A stretch of 64,000 nucleotides of DNA from Streptomyces mirabilis (lineage in GTDB: Bacteria; Actinomycetota; Actinomycetes; Streptomycetales; Streptomycetaceae), in contig NZ_JBCJKP010000001.1 of the NCBI RefSeq assembly GCF_039503195.1, positions 2,046,001 to 2,110,000 of the forward strand, read 5' to 3'. Of the stretch, positions 15,089 through 23,126 are shown one piece after another. How positions within the stretch are numbered: position 1 is the stretch's first letter; every line of letters begins with the position of its first letter. A program made the translations under genes and the position numbers. Below the pieces are notes generated by a model, which had not been told where the DNA came from, did not search any database, and saw nothing but the letters and a program-made list of their open reading frames with translations.

Positions 15089-16258
15089 CTACACGGCCTC
15101 GATGACCATCGCGTTGGCGAGTCCGCCCGCCTCGCACATCGTCTGCAGGCCGTAGCGGGCTCCGCGCTCGCGCATCGCGTGCACGAGGGTGGTCGTCAGC
15201 CGGGTGCCGCTCGCACCGAGCGGGTGGCCGAGCGCGATCGCCCCGCCGTGCACGTTGACCCGGGACAGATCCGCGCCCGTCTCCTGCTGCCAGGTCAGGA
15301 CGACGCTCGCGAAGGCCTCGTTCACCTCGAAGAGGTCGATGTCGCCGAGGGCGAGCCCCGCCTTGCGGAGCACCTTCTCGGTGGCCGGGACGACGCCCGT
15401 GAGCATCAGCAGCGGGTCGGAGCCGGTGACGGCGAAGCTGTGCAGGCGGGCGAGCGGGCGCAGGCCGAGCCTGGCCGCGGTCTCGCTCGACGTGATCAGC
15501 ACGGCCGACGCGCCGTCGTTGATCGGGCTCGCGTTGCCCGCCGTGACGGACCAGTCGATCTGCGGGAAGCGCTCGCCGTAGCCCGGGTCGTAGTAGGCGG
15601 GCTTGAGCCCGGCGAGTATCTCCGTGGTGGTGGCGGGCCGGACACTCTCGTCACGCGTCACGCCCTCCAGGGGCGCGACCTCGGCGTCGAAGAGGCCGTT
15701 GGCCCAGGCCGCGGCCGCCTTCTGGTGCGAGCCCGCCGCGAAGGCGTCCATCTGCGCGCGCGACAGGCCCCACTTGGCGGCGATGAGCTCGGCGCTGATG
15801 CCCTGCGGCACCAGGCCCTCGGGGAAGCGCGCCGCGATCCCGGGTCCGAAGGGATCTTCGGCACCTCGGACGTTCGAGCCCATCGGCACACGGCTCATCG
15901 ACTCCACACCGCAGGCGACGACCATGTCGTACGCCCCCGACAGGACGCCCTGGGCCGCGAAGTGCACGGCCTGCTGGGACGAGCCGCACTGGCGGTCCAC
16001 GGTGGTCGCGGGCACCGTCTCGGGGAAGCCCGCCGAGAGCGCCGCGTACCGGGTGATGTTCGCGGCCTGCTCACCCACCTGGCTGACGGTGCCGCCGATG
16101 ACGTCGTCGATCAGCGCCGGATCGACTCCCGAGCGCTCGACGAGGGTGCGCAGTGTGTGGGCGAGAAGCTCCACGGGGTGGACGTGGGCAAGGGAGCCGT
16201 TCGGCTTGCCCTTGCCGATGGGGGTGCGTACGGCTTCGACGATGACGGCGTCACGCAT
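15089..16258 (-). CDS. Acetyl-CoA C-acyltransferase (thiolase)
   Basis: The 389-residue product has the thiolase catalytic set: the nucleophilic cysteine in DRQCGSSQQAVHF (about 90), the EVNEAFASV motif, the histidine in VHGGAIALGHPLGASGTR, and the second cysteine in LQTMCEAGGLANAMV near the end. It would cleave or form 3-oxoacyl-CoA in fatty acid degradation or a related pathway. The ATG at 16258 gives the standard MRDAVIVEAVRTPIGKG start. It is transcribed divergently from an HxlR regulator 100 bases away with an inverted repeat between them, suggesting that regulator controls it. Confidence 0.93.
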   Translation of the reverse strand: MRDAVIVEAVRTPIGKGKPNGSLAHVHPVELLAHTLRTLVERSGVDPALIDDVIGGTVSQVGEQAANITRYAALSAGFPETVPATTVDRQCGSSQQAVHFAAQGVLSGAYDMVVACGVESMSRVPMGSNVRGAEDPFGPGIAARFPEGLVPQGISAELIAAKWGLSRAQMDAFAAGSHQKAAAAWANGLFDAEVAPLEGVTRDESVRPATTTEILAGLKPAYYDPGYGERFPQIDWSVTAGNASPINDGASAVLITSSETAARLGLRPLARLHSFAVTGSDPLLMLTGVVPATEKVLRKAGLALGDIDLFEVNEAFASVVLTWQQETGADLSRVNVHGGAIALGHPLGASGTRLTTTLVHAMRERGARYGLQTMCEAGGLANAMVIEAV

Positions 16259-16321
16259 GGCTGCTCCAAACTCACCGAGTTTGATTTCCAAACCTACTAG
16301 GTGACTCGAGAGTAACTCAGT

Positions 16322-16340
16322 GGGTTGGACAAACCAACCC
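16322..16340. promoter_or_regulatory. Inverted repeat, probable HxlR operator
   Basis: GGGTTGG-ACAAA-CCAACCC is a perfect 7-bp inverted repeat in the thiolase/HxlR divergent promoter region, 18 bases before the HxlR start codon. Its position fits autorepression and control of the thiolase. Confidence 0.6.
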
Positions 16341-16358
16341 ACCCCCTAGACTGGTGGC

Positions 16359-16820
16359 ATGAAGGACGCCCGCCCCTGTTCGATCGCCGACACACTCGCT
16401 CTCGTCGGCGAGAAGTACTCCCTGTTGGTACTGCGCGAGGTGTCGCTCGGCGCCACCCGCTTCGACCAACTCGTCCGCAACATCGGCGCACCGCGCGATG
16501 TGCTCACCGCCCGCCTGAAACGGCTCGTCGACGCGGGCGTACTGGAGAAGGTGGAGTACAGCGACCGCCCGAAGCGCTACGAGTACCGGCCCACCCAGGC
16601 CGGTCTGGAACTGGAGCCGGTGCTGCACACGCTGATGGCGTGGGGCGACCGCCATCTCCAGGAGGGCGGTTTCCGTCCCATGGTGCTGGAGCACACCTGC
16701 GGACATGAGCTGGTCCCGCAGGTCGTGTGCCGGGAGTGCGGCGAGGTGGTCGAGCACGGCCACCTGACGGCCCACCCGCAGACCCCGGGCTGGACGGCGA
16801 CGGGGCCTGCGGTGGCGTAG
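16359..16820 (+). CDS. HxlR family winged-helix regulator
   Basis: The 153-residue product has the HxlR wing-helix: CSIADTLALVGEKYSLLVLR (7-26), RFDQLVRNIGAPRDVLTARL for the recognition helix, and a VEYSDRPKRYEYRPT wing. A C-terminal extension, HTCGHELVPQVVCRECGEVV, has a CxxxH...CxxC spacing that could bind zinc or act as a redox sensor; short HxlR proteins lack it. It is likely a dimeric repressor of itself and the divergent thiolase. The start ATG follows a short leader with the inverted repeat at 16322-16340. Confidence 0.9.
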   Translation: MKDARPCSIADTLALVGEKYSLLVLREVSLGATRFDQLVRNIGAPRDVLTARLKRLVDAGVLEKVEYSDRPKRYEYRPTQAGLELEPVLHTLMAWGDRHLQEGGFRPMVLEHTCGHELVPQVVCRECGEVVEHGHLTAHPQTPGWTATGPAVA

Positions 16821-16849
16821 GGACCAGCCTGCACTCGCTCAGGAGGGAC

Positions 16850-16871
16850 GGACCCGCGGTGGCGCGGGCCC
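16850..16871. terminator. Hairpin between convergent HxlR and cupin genes
   Basis: GGACCCGCG-GTGG-CGCGGGCCC forms a 9-bp stem with one mismatch and a four-base loop. It sits between two convergent stops and may serve both. Confidence 0.5.
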
Positions 16872-16890
16872 GGAAGAACCCCCGTAGGGG

Positions 16891-17622
16891 CTAGTCGGTC
16901 CCCTTGTAGACGTCGAGCCGTCCGCACATCCCGAACTTGCCGTGCGCGGACGGCTGTTCGGCCCGTACGAGGGCATCGGTGAGGTGGGAGACGTCGCCCC
17001 GCTCCAGCCGGTCGAGCTGCTCTCCCGTGGCCGCGGCGGCGGCCTCGGCACCGCGCCGCCACCGCTCGCGCCACGCGGCGAGCCGGGGCCGCACCAGCGC
17101 GGCCGCGGCCCGGTGGAACGCGGCGAGCGGCTCGGGCCCGTCCGCCGCGCGCAGCGCCCGGTAGCCCTCCAGGGCGAGGTCCCGCCGGGACCGGGCGACC
17201 CGCTCCTGCTCCGCCTCGGGCGCGTCGGCCGGGATCACCGTCGCGGCGGCGTACGTCTCGGGATCGGTCAGGTACTCCGGGGGCAGGGTGAGCACGGCGT
17301 CACCCGCTTCGGGGAGGCCGTTGTTCTGCATGAGGACCGTGATGCGCAGGTCACCCTCGTTGACCAGGCGATGGATGGTGCCGGGCGTGAACCACGCGAC
17401 GGTGCCGGGTTCGAGCGGCGTGACCTCGTACCCGGACGTCGTCAGCGTCTGCACCGCTCCACGCCCGCCGGTGACGACGTACGCCTCCGAACAGGTCAGG
17501 TGCAGATGGGGGGTTCCGCCGGAGACTCCGTCGGGGGCGGGCCAGTCGTACACGCAGAGGTGCGAGACGGCGACGGCGCCCGGCAGCCCGGTGAACACCG
17601 GGGTCTCGTGTGCGCCGCTCAC
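16891..17622 (-). CDS. Cupin domain protein
   Basis: The 243-residue product carries a cupin fold in its first half: GGTPHLHLTCSEAYVVTGGR (metal-binding HxH...E pattern) and PLEPGTVAWFTPGTIHRLVN (second motif with its His). The C-terminal half is helical and Arg/Ala-rich, with no recognised domain. It is the third gene of an operon with a Gfo/Idh/MocA dehydrogenase and a PmoA-family protein, overlapping the latter by four bases (GTGA), so the GTG start at 17622 is translationally coupled. Such trios are seen in carbohydrate catabolic loci; a sugar isomerase or binding role is plausible but unproven. Confidence 0.8.
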   Translation of the reverse strand: MSGAHETPVFTGLPGAVAVSHLCVYDWPAPDGVSGGTPHLHLTCSEAYVVTGGRGAVQTLTTSGYEVTPLEPGTVAWFTPGTIHRLVNEGDLRITVLMQNNGLPEAGDAVLTLPPEYLTDPETYAAATVIPADAPEAEQERVARSRRDLALEGYRALRAADGPEPLAAFHRAAAALVRPRLAAWRERWRRGAEAAAAATGEQLDRLERGDVSHLTDALVRAEQPSAHGKFGMCGRLDVYKGTD

Positions 17623-18560
17623 CACGGGTGCTCCTCCAGGTACTTGGCGACCTCCTCGCGTTCCCAGGCCCCGTCGGCCACGACGACGCGGTAGCGGCGG
17701 GTGAGGGTGGCGCCGGGGGCGAGTTCGAGCTCTTCGAAGAAGGCGAACGAGGGGGCGACGGCGGCGAACGGATCGTTGCGCACGAACCAGTGGGCCGGGT
17801 GGGCGCCGCCCTCCCCGGTGTGGTCGTTCTCGGGACCGTGCGCGAAGACAAGCGTCGCGTGGCCGTCGGCGCCGTCGTGCTCGCCGGAGTACGCGAGCCA
17901 GGGCGCCTGCTGCCCCATCAGACCGGGCCCTTCGGAGTCCGGCCCGATGATCCGGCCGTCGCGGAAGGCACGCGGTCCGCGCCAGAACAGGCCCGTGTAG
18001 CCGGCCATCTCCCGCCCCGCGGTGGTCGGGCTGCCGAAGCGCAGCGCCTCGTCCCGGCGGTTGGTGACCGCGGTCGTCCAGGTCAACGCCCAGGAACCCG
18101 ACGCGGGATCGACGTCGTGCACCTCGACGCGGCGCTCCTCCTCGGCCCACAGCTCACCGTCGTACGGATGCCAGGTGAGGCGCTCGGCGATGACCGCACG
18201 GCTCCCGTCCGAGACCACCTCGTCGAAGCCGACGTGGGCCATCGACCCGACGCGCTCCGGGAGTTCGAGGTATCCCTCCCCGTGGACGTACGTGTTGCCG
18301 CCCCACAGGTTGGAGCCCGACAGGTGGGAGGCCGTCATCTGGAGGCCCTTGTGCCAGCGGTGGTCGTTGGGCCGGTAGTCCGTGACGATGTCACCGGCCA
18401 GTGTCCTGAGGGGGTGCAGATACGGCTTGGGGGCCTCCCAGGCCGCCTCGGGCCGGTAGACGTAGCTCAACAGCTCCACGCCGGTCGTCGTGTCGCTGAT
18501 CGTGATGCGATCACCATGGGCGTGGACGATACGCAGCCCACCCTGCGCGGACTCGGTCAT
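17619..18560 (-). CDS. PmoA/DUF6807 family protein
   Basis: The 313-residue product is beta-rich with the family blocks RPYLHP-like KPYLHPLRTLAGDIVTDYRP, NDHRWHKGLQMTASHLSG, NLWGGNTYV and HPAHWFVRNDPFAAVAPSFA. This family is called 'PmoA' after weak similarity to a methane monooxygenase subunit, but it is soluble and is found in carbohydrate operons; its activity is not established. It overlaps the upstream dehydrogenase stop by ATGA and the downstream cupin start by GTGA, so the three genes are one translationally coupled unit. The length is normal. Confidence 0.82.
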   Translation of the reverse strand: MTESAQGGLRIVHAHGDRITISDTTTGVELLSYVYRPEAAWEAPKPYLHPLRTLAGDIVTDYRPNDHRWHKGLQMTASHLSGSNLWGGNTYVHGEGYLELPERVGSMAHVGFDEVVSDGSRAVIAERLTWHPYDGELWAEEERRVEVHDVDPASGSWALTWTTAVTNRRDEALRFGSPTTAGREMAGYTGLFWRGPRAFRDGRIIGPDSEGPGLMGQQAPWLAYSGEHDGADGHATLVFAHGPENDHTGEGGAHPAHWFVRNDPFAAVAPSFAFFEELELAPGATLTRRYRVVVADGAWEREEVAKYLEEHPW

Positions 18561-19759
18561 GCCGACACCTCCTGGCTCACGGTGGACGTGGACTCGCCGG
18601 CGGACGCGGCGGGCGGCGCCCAGCCCGGCGCGCCCCCGTGCAGGGCCGTGTAGAACGGGTCCCCGGGCCCGACCTCCCCGGCGCGGACGGTCGTGTCCGT
18701 GAACGCCGACTTGTAGAGCGCGGTGATCAGTTCCAGACTCGTACGCCCGTCGGCGCCGCTGCTGCGCGGCCGCTCACCCGCGCGCATGCTCGCGACCAGC
18801 TCCCGCAGCTGCTCCAGATGCGAGCTGGGCAGGTCCGTACCGAAGTCACGCCAGGCCGCCACGTCCTCGTCGGACACGTCGGGGGCCGGGGTGATCCGCC
18901 AGTTGTCGTTACTGTGGCCGTAGAGGTGCGTGAGCTCGACGGTGGCGCGTTCGCAGTCGATGCGGATGCGGCTCACCTCGTCCGGGCTCAGGACGCTGTT
19001 GACGATCGTGGCCAGCGCGCCGCTCTCGAAGCGGACGAGGGCGGTCGAGACGTCCTCCGTCTCCACGTCGTGCACCAGGCGCCCGGCCATCGCCCGCACC
19101 TCGCTCCACGGCCCCATCAGGTCCAGGAGCAGGTCCATCTGATGGATGCCGTGTCCCATCGCGGGCCCGCCGCCCTCGGACTCCCAGCGCCCGCGCCAGG
19201 GCACGGCGTAGTACTCGGCGTTGCGGTACCAGGTGGTCTGGCAGTGCGCGACGAGCGGGCGGCCCATGGTCCGCTCGGCGATGAGGCGCCGCACGTGCCG
19301 GGACCCGGAGCCGAACCGGTGCTGGAAGACGATGGCCGCGTACGGGCCCCCGTCCGTCCCCTCCTCCGCCTCGACGGCGTCGAAGTCGGCGAGCGTCAGG
19401 ACCGGCGGCTTCTCGCACCAGACCCAGGCTCCGGCGCGCAGCGCGGCGACGGTCTGGTCGCGGTGCAGGGTCGGCGGGGTGCAGATCGCGACCAGGTCCG
19501 GCCGCTGCTCCTCCAGCATGCGGTCCAGATCGGTGTACGCGTGCGGGATGCCCGCCTCGGCGCAGAACTTCTGGACGGCGTCCTCCGCGATGTCGACCGC
19601 GGCGACGATCTCCGTCTCGCCCTCCTCGGCGAGCCGGGCGAGCGCGGGAACATGGCTCCCGCGCGCGATGGCGCCCGTACCGATGACGGCGGCCCGGATA
19701 CGGCGGCCCTCGAACGGGGTCGCGGGACGGTTGGGGGCGGACTCGGTGCTGTTACTCAT
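18557..19759 (-). CDS. Gfo/Idh/MocA family oxidoreductase
   Basis: The 400-residue product starts MSNSTESAPNRPATPFEGRR and has the NAD(P)-binding Rossmann motif AAVIGTGAIARGSHVPAL (about 25-42), the EKPP motif (WCEKPPVLTLADFD) with the catalytic lysine, and GHGIHQMDLLLDLMG with the catalytic His/Asp region. It would oxidise or reduce a sugar or inositol-type substrate with NAD(P). It is the first gene of the Gfo-PmoA-cupin operon. About 80 bases upstream lies a LacI-type operator, GAAAGCGCTTGC on the coding strand, so sugar-responsive repression is likely. Confidence 0.9.
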   Translation of the reverse strand: MSNSTESAPNRPATPFEGRRIRAAVIGTGAIARGSHVPALARLAEEGETEIVAAVDIAEDAVQKFCAEAGIPHAYTDLDRMLEEQRPDLVAICTPPTLHRDQTVAALRAGAWVWCEKPPVLTLADFDAVEAEEGTDGGPYAAIVFQHRFGSGSRHVRRLIAERTMGRPLVAHCQTTWYRNAEYYAVPWRGRWESEGGGPAMGHGIHQMDLLLDLMGPWSEVRAMAGRLVHDVETEDVSTALVRFESGALATIVNSVLSPDEVSRIRIDCERATVELTHLYGHSNDNWRITPAPDVSDEDVAAWRDFGTDLPSSHLEQLRELVASMRAGERPRSSGADGRTSLELITALYKSAFTDTTVRAGEVGPGDPFYTALHGGAPGWAPPAASAGESTSTVSQEVSA

Positions 19760-20116
19760 GTACGTGATCAGCGCTCCATCGGACGTCACGTCAGACGTTG
19801 GCCAACGCATGGTGTCACCGAGACGGAACCGGCGGCAGCAAGCGCTTTCTCTTCTGCTGCAACGTATGTGCCGGTCCAGTGGCAGGTCAACACCCCCGTC
19901 ACCCGGTGGACAACGTTGCCCACCGGGTGACGGCACAGGACCCTCACGGCCCACCCTCCGTCCGCCCACCGCCCGACCACCGTCTGCACCCGAAACCCCT
20001 GTGGCCGAGCCGTCCTTGGGGGACGCTACGCTGCCACCCACACCCGTGATCACCGCCCACAGCGGCCCGGCGTGCCCGTCGTCCCTTTCCGATCAGTGCT
20101 TGGACCACCTCACTTC
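19760..20116. other. Divergent promoter region of the sugar-type operon and uppP
   Basis: It contains the LacI-type site at 19836-19852 and otherwise no credible gene. The plus-strand frames here have poor codon bias. No confident -35/-10 pair was recognised. Confidence 0.45.
19836..19852. promoter_or_regulatory. LacI-family type operator
   Basis: CAGCAAGCGCTTTCTCT contains the palindrome AAGCGCTT with the central CG typical of LacI/GalR operators. It lies 77 bases upstream of the Gfo/Idh/MocA start. No LacI gene is within the window, so the regulator would act in trans. Confidence 0.5.
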
Positions 20117-20992
20117 ATGTCTTGGTTTGAATCCCTCATCCTCGGACTCGTCCAGGGGCTGACCGAATTCCTTCCCGTCTCCTCCAGTGCGCATCTGCGC
20201 CTGACGGCGGCGTTCTCCGGCTGGGAGGACCCCGGAGCGGCCTTCACCGCGATCACCCAGCTCGGCACGGAGACGGCGGTACTGATCTACTTCCGCAAGG
20301 ATGTCGGCCGGATCCTCGCCGCGTGGTTCCGCTCGCTCACGAACCAGGAGATGCGCCGGAACCACGACGCCCAGATGGGCTGGCTGGTCATCGTCGGCTC
20401 CATACCCATCGGCGTGCTCGGCCTGACACTCAAGGACCAGATCGAGGGCCCGTTCCGCGATCTGCGGATCACCGCGACGATGCTCATCGTCATGGGCGTG
20501 GTCATCGGCATCGCCGACCGGCTCGCGGCGCGTGACGAGACCGGCGGGAAGCACCGGGCACCCAAGCAGCGCAAGGCCCTCGAGGACCTGAACGTCAAGG
20601 ACGGCCTGCTGTACGGCCTCTGCCAGGCGATGGCCCTGATCCCCGGCGTCTCCCGGTCCGGCGCGACCATCAGCGGCGGCCTCTTCATGGGCTACACCCG
20701 CGCCGCGGCGGCCCGCTACTCCTTCCTCCTCGCCATGCCGGCCGTGCTCGCCTCGGGCGCCTTCGAGGTCAAGGACGCCACCGCGAACGGCCATGTGGCG
20801 TGGGGGCCGACCATCTTCGCGACGGTGATCGCCTTCGCGGTCGGTTACGCGGTAATTGCGTGGTTTATGCGATTCATCTCGCACAAGAGCTTCATGCCGT
20901 TCGTCTGGTACCGGATCGCGCTCGGCATCGTCATCATCGCGCTGGTCTCGGCCGGCGGCCTGAGCCCGCACGCGGCCGAGTCCGCGGGCTGA
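20117..20992 (+). CDS. uppP: Undecaprenyl-diphosphatase UppP (BacA)
   Basis: The 291-residue integral membrane protein has the family motifs [17 protein letters not shown] (12-28; Glu and Ser are catalytic) and [20 protein letters not shown] (about 176-195; Arg binds phosphate). Seven to eight hydrophobic helices are visible. It converts undecaprenyl diphosphate to the monophosphate, recycling the lipid carrier for peptidoglycan. I start at 20117 because [18 protein letters not shown] is the family's N-terminus. Its stop is only 14 bases from the convergent carboxymuconolactone decarboxylase-like gene. Confidence 0.95.
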   Translation: MSWFESLILGLVQGLTEFLPVSSSAHLRLTAAFSGWEDPGAAFTAITQLGTETAVLIYFRKDVGRILAAWFRSLTNQEMRRNHDAQMGWLVIVGSIPIGVLGLTLKDQIEGPFRDLRITATMLIVMGVVIGIADRLAARDETGGKHRAPKQRKALEDLNVKDGLLYGLCQAMALIPGVSRSGATISGGLFMGYTRAAAARYSFLLAMPAVLASGAFEVKDATANGHVAWGPTIFATVIAFAVGYAVIAWFMRFISHKSFMPFVWYRIALGIVIIALVSAGGLSPHAAESAG

Positions 20993-21006
20993 CGGCTCAC
21001 CACCCC

Positions 21007-21582
21007 TCAGGCGCCCGAGCGGTCCGTCCCCGGCAGGGCGAGCGCCCAGGGTTCCGGTTCGATCCGCGCACCGTTGGCGACGTACGCGATCGTGCGGTAC
21101 CAGCCCGCGAGGACCAGCAGTTCGAGGACTTCGGGCTCGTCGAGATGCTCCCGCAGTCCGCTCCAGGCGGCGTCGCCCACCCGGGCCGTGTCGTGCAGTT
21201 CGTCGACGGCACGGAGCAGCGCCGCCTGCCGCCCGGACCAGGCCGGATGGTCGGGTCCGCCGGTCGCCGTGAGCGTCACCTGCCGCGGGGTGAGTCCGGC
21301 CGCCTCGGCGTACGTCGCCATGTGGACACCCCACTCGTACGCGCACCCGGCGCGGGCGGCGACGCGGGCGATGACGAGTTCTCGGTCGGCGTCGCTCAGT
21401 CGGCCGTGGACGAGGAGGCCCGCGCCCAGTGCCCGCATGCGTGAGGCCAGCTCCGGGTGGCGCTCCAGCACCTTGAACAGCATCAGGGGATCGCGGGCGA
21501 CACCGGGCGGCATCCACCGGTGCAACGCGCGGTCGGTCTCGGGCTCGTAGGGCGGCGTGACGCCGTCGATGCGCTGCCTCAT
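21007..21582 (-). CDS. Carboxymuconolactone decarboxylase family protein
   Basis: The 191-residue product is helical, with the AhpD-like core LSDADRELVIARVAARAGCA, YEWGVHMATYAEAAGLTPRQ and a C-terminal ELLVLAGWYRTIAYVANGAR. Only one cysteine is present in the C-A-Y-E-W-x-x-H position, so the CxxC peroxidase site of AhpD is absent; it belongs to the single-Cys CMD group of unclear activity. It is divergent from an HxlR regulator, with a 10-bp inverted repeat between them, and likely its target. The start ATG at 21582 places the family's first helix correctly. Confidence 0.85.
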   Translation of the reverse strand: MRQRIDGVTPPYEPETDRALHRWMPPGVARDPLMLFKVLERHPELASRMRALGAGLLVHGRLSDADRELVIARVAARAGCAYEWGVHMATYAEAAGLTPRQVTLTATGGPDHPAWSGRQAALLRAVDELHDTARVGDAAWSGLREHLDEPEVLELLVLAGWYRTIAYVANGARIEPEPWALALPGTDRSGA

Positions 21583-21592
21583 GGCTCGTAGC

Positions 21593-21619
21593 CTTGCGCT
21601 TCTGAAATCGAAGCACAAG
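21593..21619. promoter_or_regulatory. Inverted repeat, probable HxlR operator
   Basis: CTTGCGCTTC and GAAGCACAAG pair in 9 of 10 positions around a seven-base centre. The site is midway between the divergent CMD and HxlR genes and so could cover both promoters. Confidence 0.6.
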
Positions 21620-21656
21620 AGTGGGAGACGAGCGACTCCCAGCGAGAGGTACGTAC

Positions 21657-22214
21657 TTGGGCACGACACCCGCGCCGAACGATTCGACGTCCGGCGTTCC
21701 GCGACGGGGCGATCCGGGCCCCGGCGGCCCTTTCGAGGGCACGGGCACCTCGGCTCCCGGCGGCTCCGTTCAGGGCGCGGGCATCCCGGCACCCGGCAGC
21801 AGTGGTCACGCACCGGAAGCCCTTGGTCCCGGCTTCCCCACGTCTGGCACCACCGCCCCCGGCACCCCCGTCCCCGCCATTCCCACACCCGGCCGCCCCG
21901 TGCGCGGCTCGGCCGGCGGTCGCCCCGTCATGGCGGCGCTGGATCTGCTCGGCCGACGCTGGACACTGCGGGTCATCTGGGAACTCCACGTCGACGGCGC
22001 CCCGATCGGCTTCCGGGACCTCCAGCGCCGCTGCGACGACATGTCGTCCAGCGTCCTGTCCACGCGCCTCACGGAACTGCGCGAGGCAGGCATCGCCGCG
22101 TCGACTTCGACGGCGGCGCAGCCGGCGTGGCATCTCACCTCCCTCGGCGACGACCTGGTCACCGCGATGGGGCCGCTGCTGGACTGGTCCCGCGCCTGGG
22201 CCGAGCGGCGCTGA
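21657..22214 (+). CDS. HxlR family regulator with long Pro/Gly-rich N-terminus
   Basis: The 185-residue product has an HxlR domain in its second half: ALDLLGRRWTLRVIWELHVD, GFRDLQRRCDDMSSSVLSTR, LTELREAGI, and a C-terminal LLDWSRAWAERR. The first 90 residues are Gly/Pro/Thr-rich with no predicted structure, which is unusual for this family (typically about 110-120 residues in all). I chose the TTG at 21657 because GAGAGG lies seven bases upstream; a GTG at 21621 is in frame but overlaps the operator-like repeat. It probably represses the divergent CMD-family gene. Confidence 0.8.
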   Translation: MGTTPAPNDSTSGVPRRGDPGPGGPFEGTGTSAPGGSVQGAGIPAPGSSGHAPEALGPGFPTSGTTAPGTPVPAIPTPGRPVRGSAGGRPVMAALDLLGRRWTLRVIWELHVDGAPIGFRDLQRRCDDMSSSVLSTRLTELREAGIAASTSTAAQPAWHLTSLGDDLVTAMGPLLDWSRAWAERR

Positions 22215-22269
22215 GCCGGCCCCGTCCACCTCGGCGCAAGTCCGGCGGCAGCGCACCTCCGACCTGCCC

Positions 22270-22841
22270 ATGCTCCAGCACATGGCCCTGATCCAGGAGT
22301 TCGCCCGAGCCACTCCGGAGTACTTGGCACGGTGTCGCGGGTCGGCCGTCGACTCCCCCGGCGCCGCCCCTCATCGGGACCCTCCGCCCGACGACGTCCT
22401 GGACACCGACTGGGCGTTGTGGGGCCTGCTCCGGTACCGCCGCGGGACGGCACGCTGGGCACCCCTCCACACCGCTCTCGACCGGGCGCTGTCCGGCGAC
22501 GACATCGGCTTCCTGGACCACGACGAGGTGTACGACGGTTGCACCGCCCCGCCCCGTCTGCCGGCTCCGGCCGCGGTCGACGAGATCACCCGTGCCCTGC
22601 TCGCAGCGGACATCGACCAGGTCCTCGCGGGCCTGCCGGACGCCCCCGCGGCAGCGGCCTCGGCCGTCGGATTCCAGGGATTCCGGGGTGACTGCGCGTC
22701 TACCTGGTCGAGCACTTCCTCACGCTGTGTGCCTTCTTCTCGGGCGCTCAACTCCGGGGCCGGTGCGTCATCGTATGGATCGACCGAGCCCGTTCGCGTC
22801 GCTCCGCGTCGGCCGTGACGAACCGCATACGGGATGAGTAG
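22270..22841 (+). pseudogene. YfbM/DUF1877-like protein, frameshifted
   Basis: The frame from an ATG near 22270 or 22282 reads MALIQEFARATPEYLARCRG, then DDVLDTDWALWGLLRYRRGT and ALSGDDIGFLDHDEVYDG. At about 22693 coding moves to another frame: LRVYLVEHFLTLCAFFSGAQ, LRGRCVIVWID, ending at TAG 22839. Together these give a complete DUF1877-like protein of about 190 residues. Either a single-base indel has inactivated it or the sequence has an error at the shift. Function of the family is unknown. Confidence 0.6.
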
Positions 22842-22886
22842 CCGCCCGGTAGCGCAGTGTCAGTCCTTGCCCCTAGGCTGGTGCGC

Positions 22887-23066
22887 ATGTCCCCCGACTT
22901 AATGTCCTCTGGTTCCGTGCGGTCCGCTGCGGCGCTGAACGAGCAGATCCGCGCCTTGTGGATGCGCGCGGGCGGCTCCCTCTCCGCCCAGGAGCGCGCG
23001 GAGTACGAGCTGCTGGTCGTGAAGTGGGCGGAAGCGATACGCGGAGAGGTCGTCGAGGCCGCGTGA
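22887..23066 (+). CDS. Small hypothetical protein
   Basis: The 59-residue product starts MSPDLMSSGSVRSAAALNEQ and is a single amphipathic helical stretch, IRALWMRAGGSLSAQERAEYELLVVKWAEAIR split here as IRALWMRAGGSLSAQ and ERAEYELLVVKWAEA. Codon bias is good and a TAGGCT element about 15 bases upstream could be a -10 of a nearly leaderless transcript. It resembles small conserved Streptomyces proteins of unknown role. It is convergent with the SDR gene. Confidence 0.6.
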   Translation: MSPDLMSSGSVRSAAALNEQIRALWMRAGGSLSAQERAEYELLVVKWAEAIRGEVVEAA

Positions 23067-23126
23067 GATCGAGCATGGGGACCCGGACGAAGTCCAAGGG
23101 CCGGTGACCGGCACCCCCGTCGGGGC

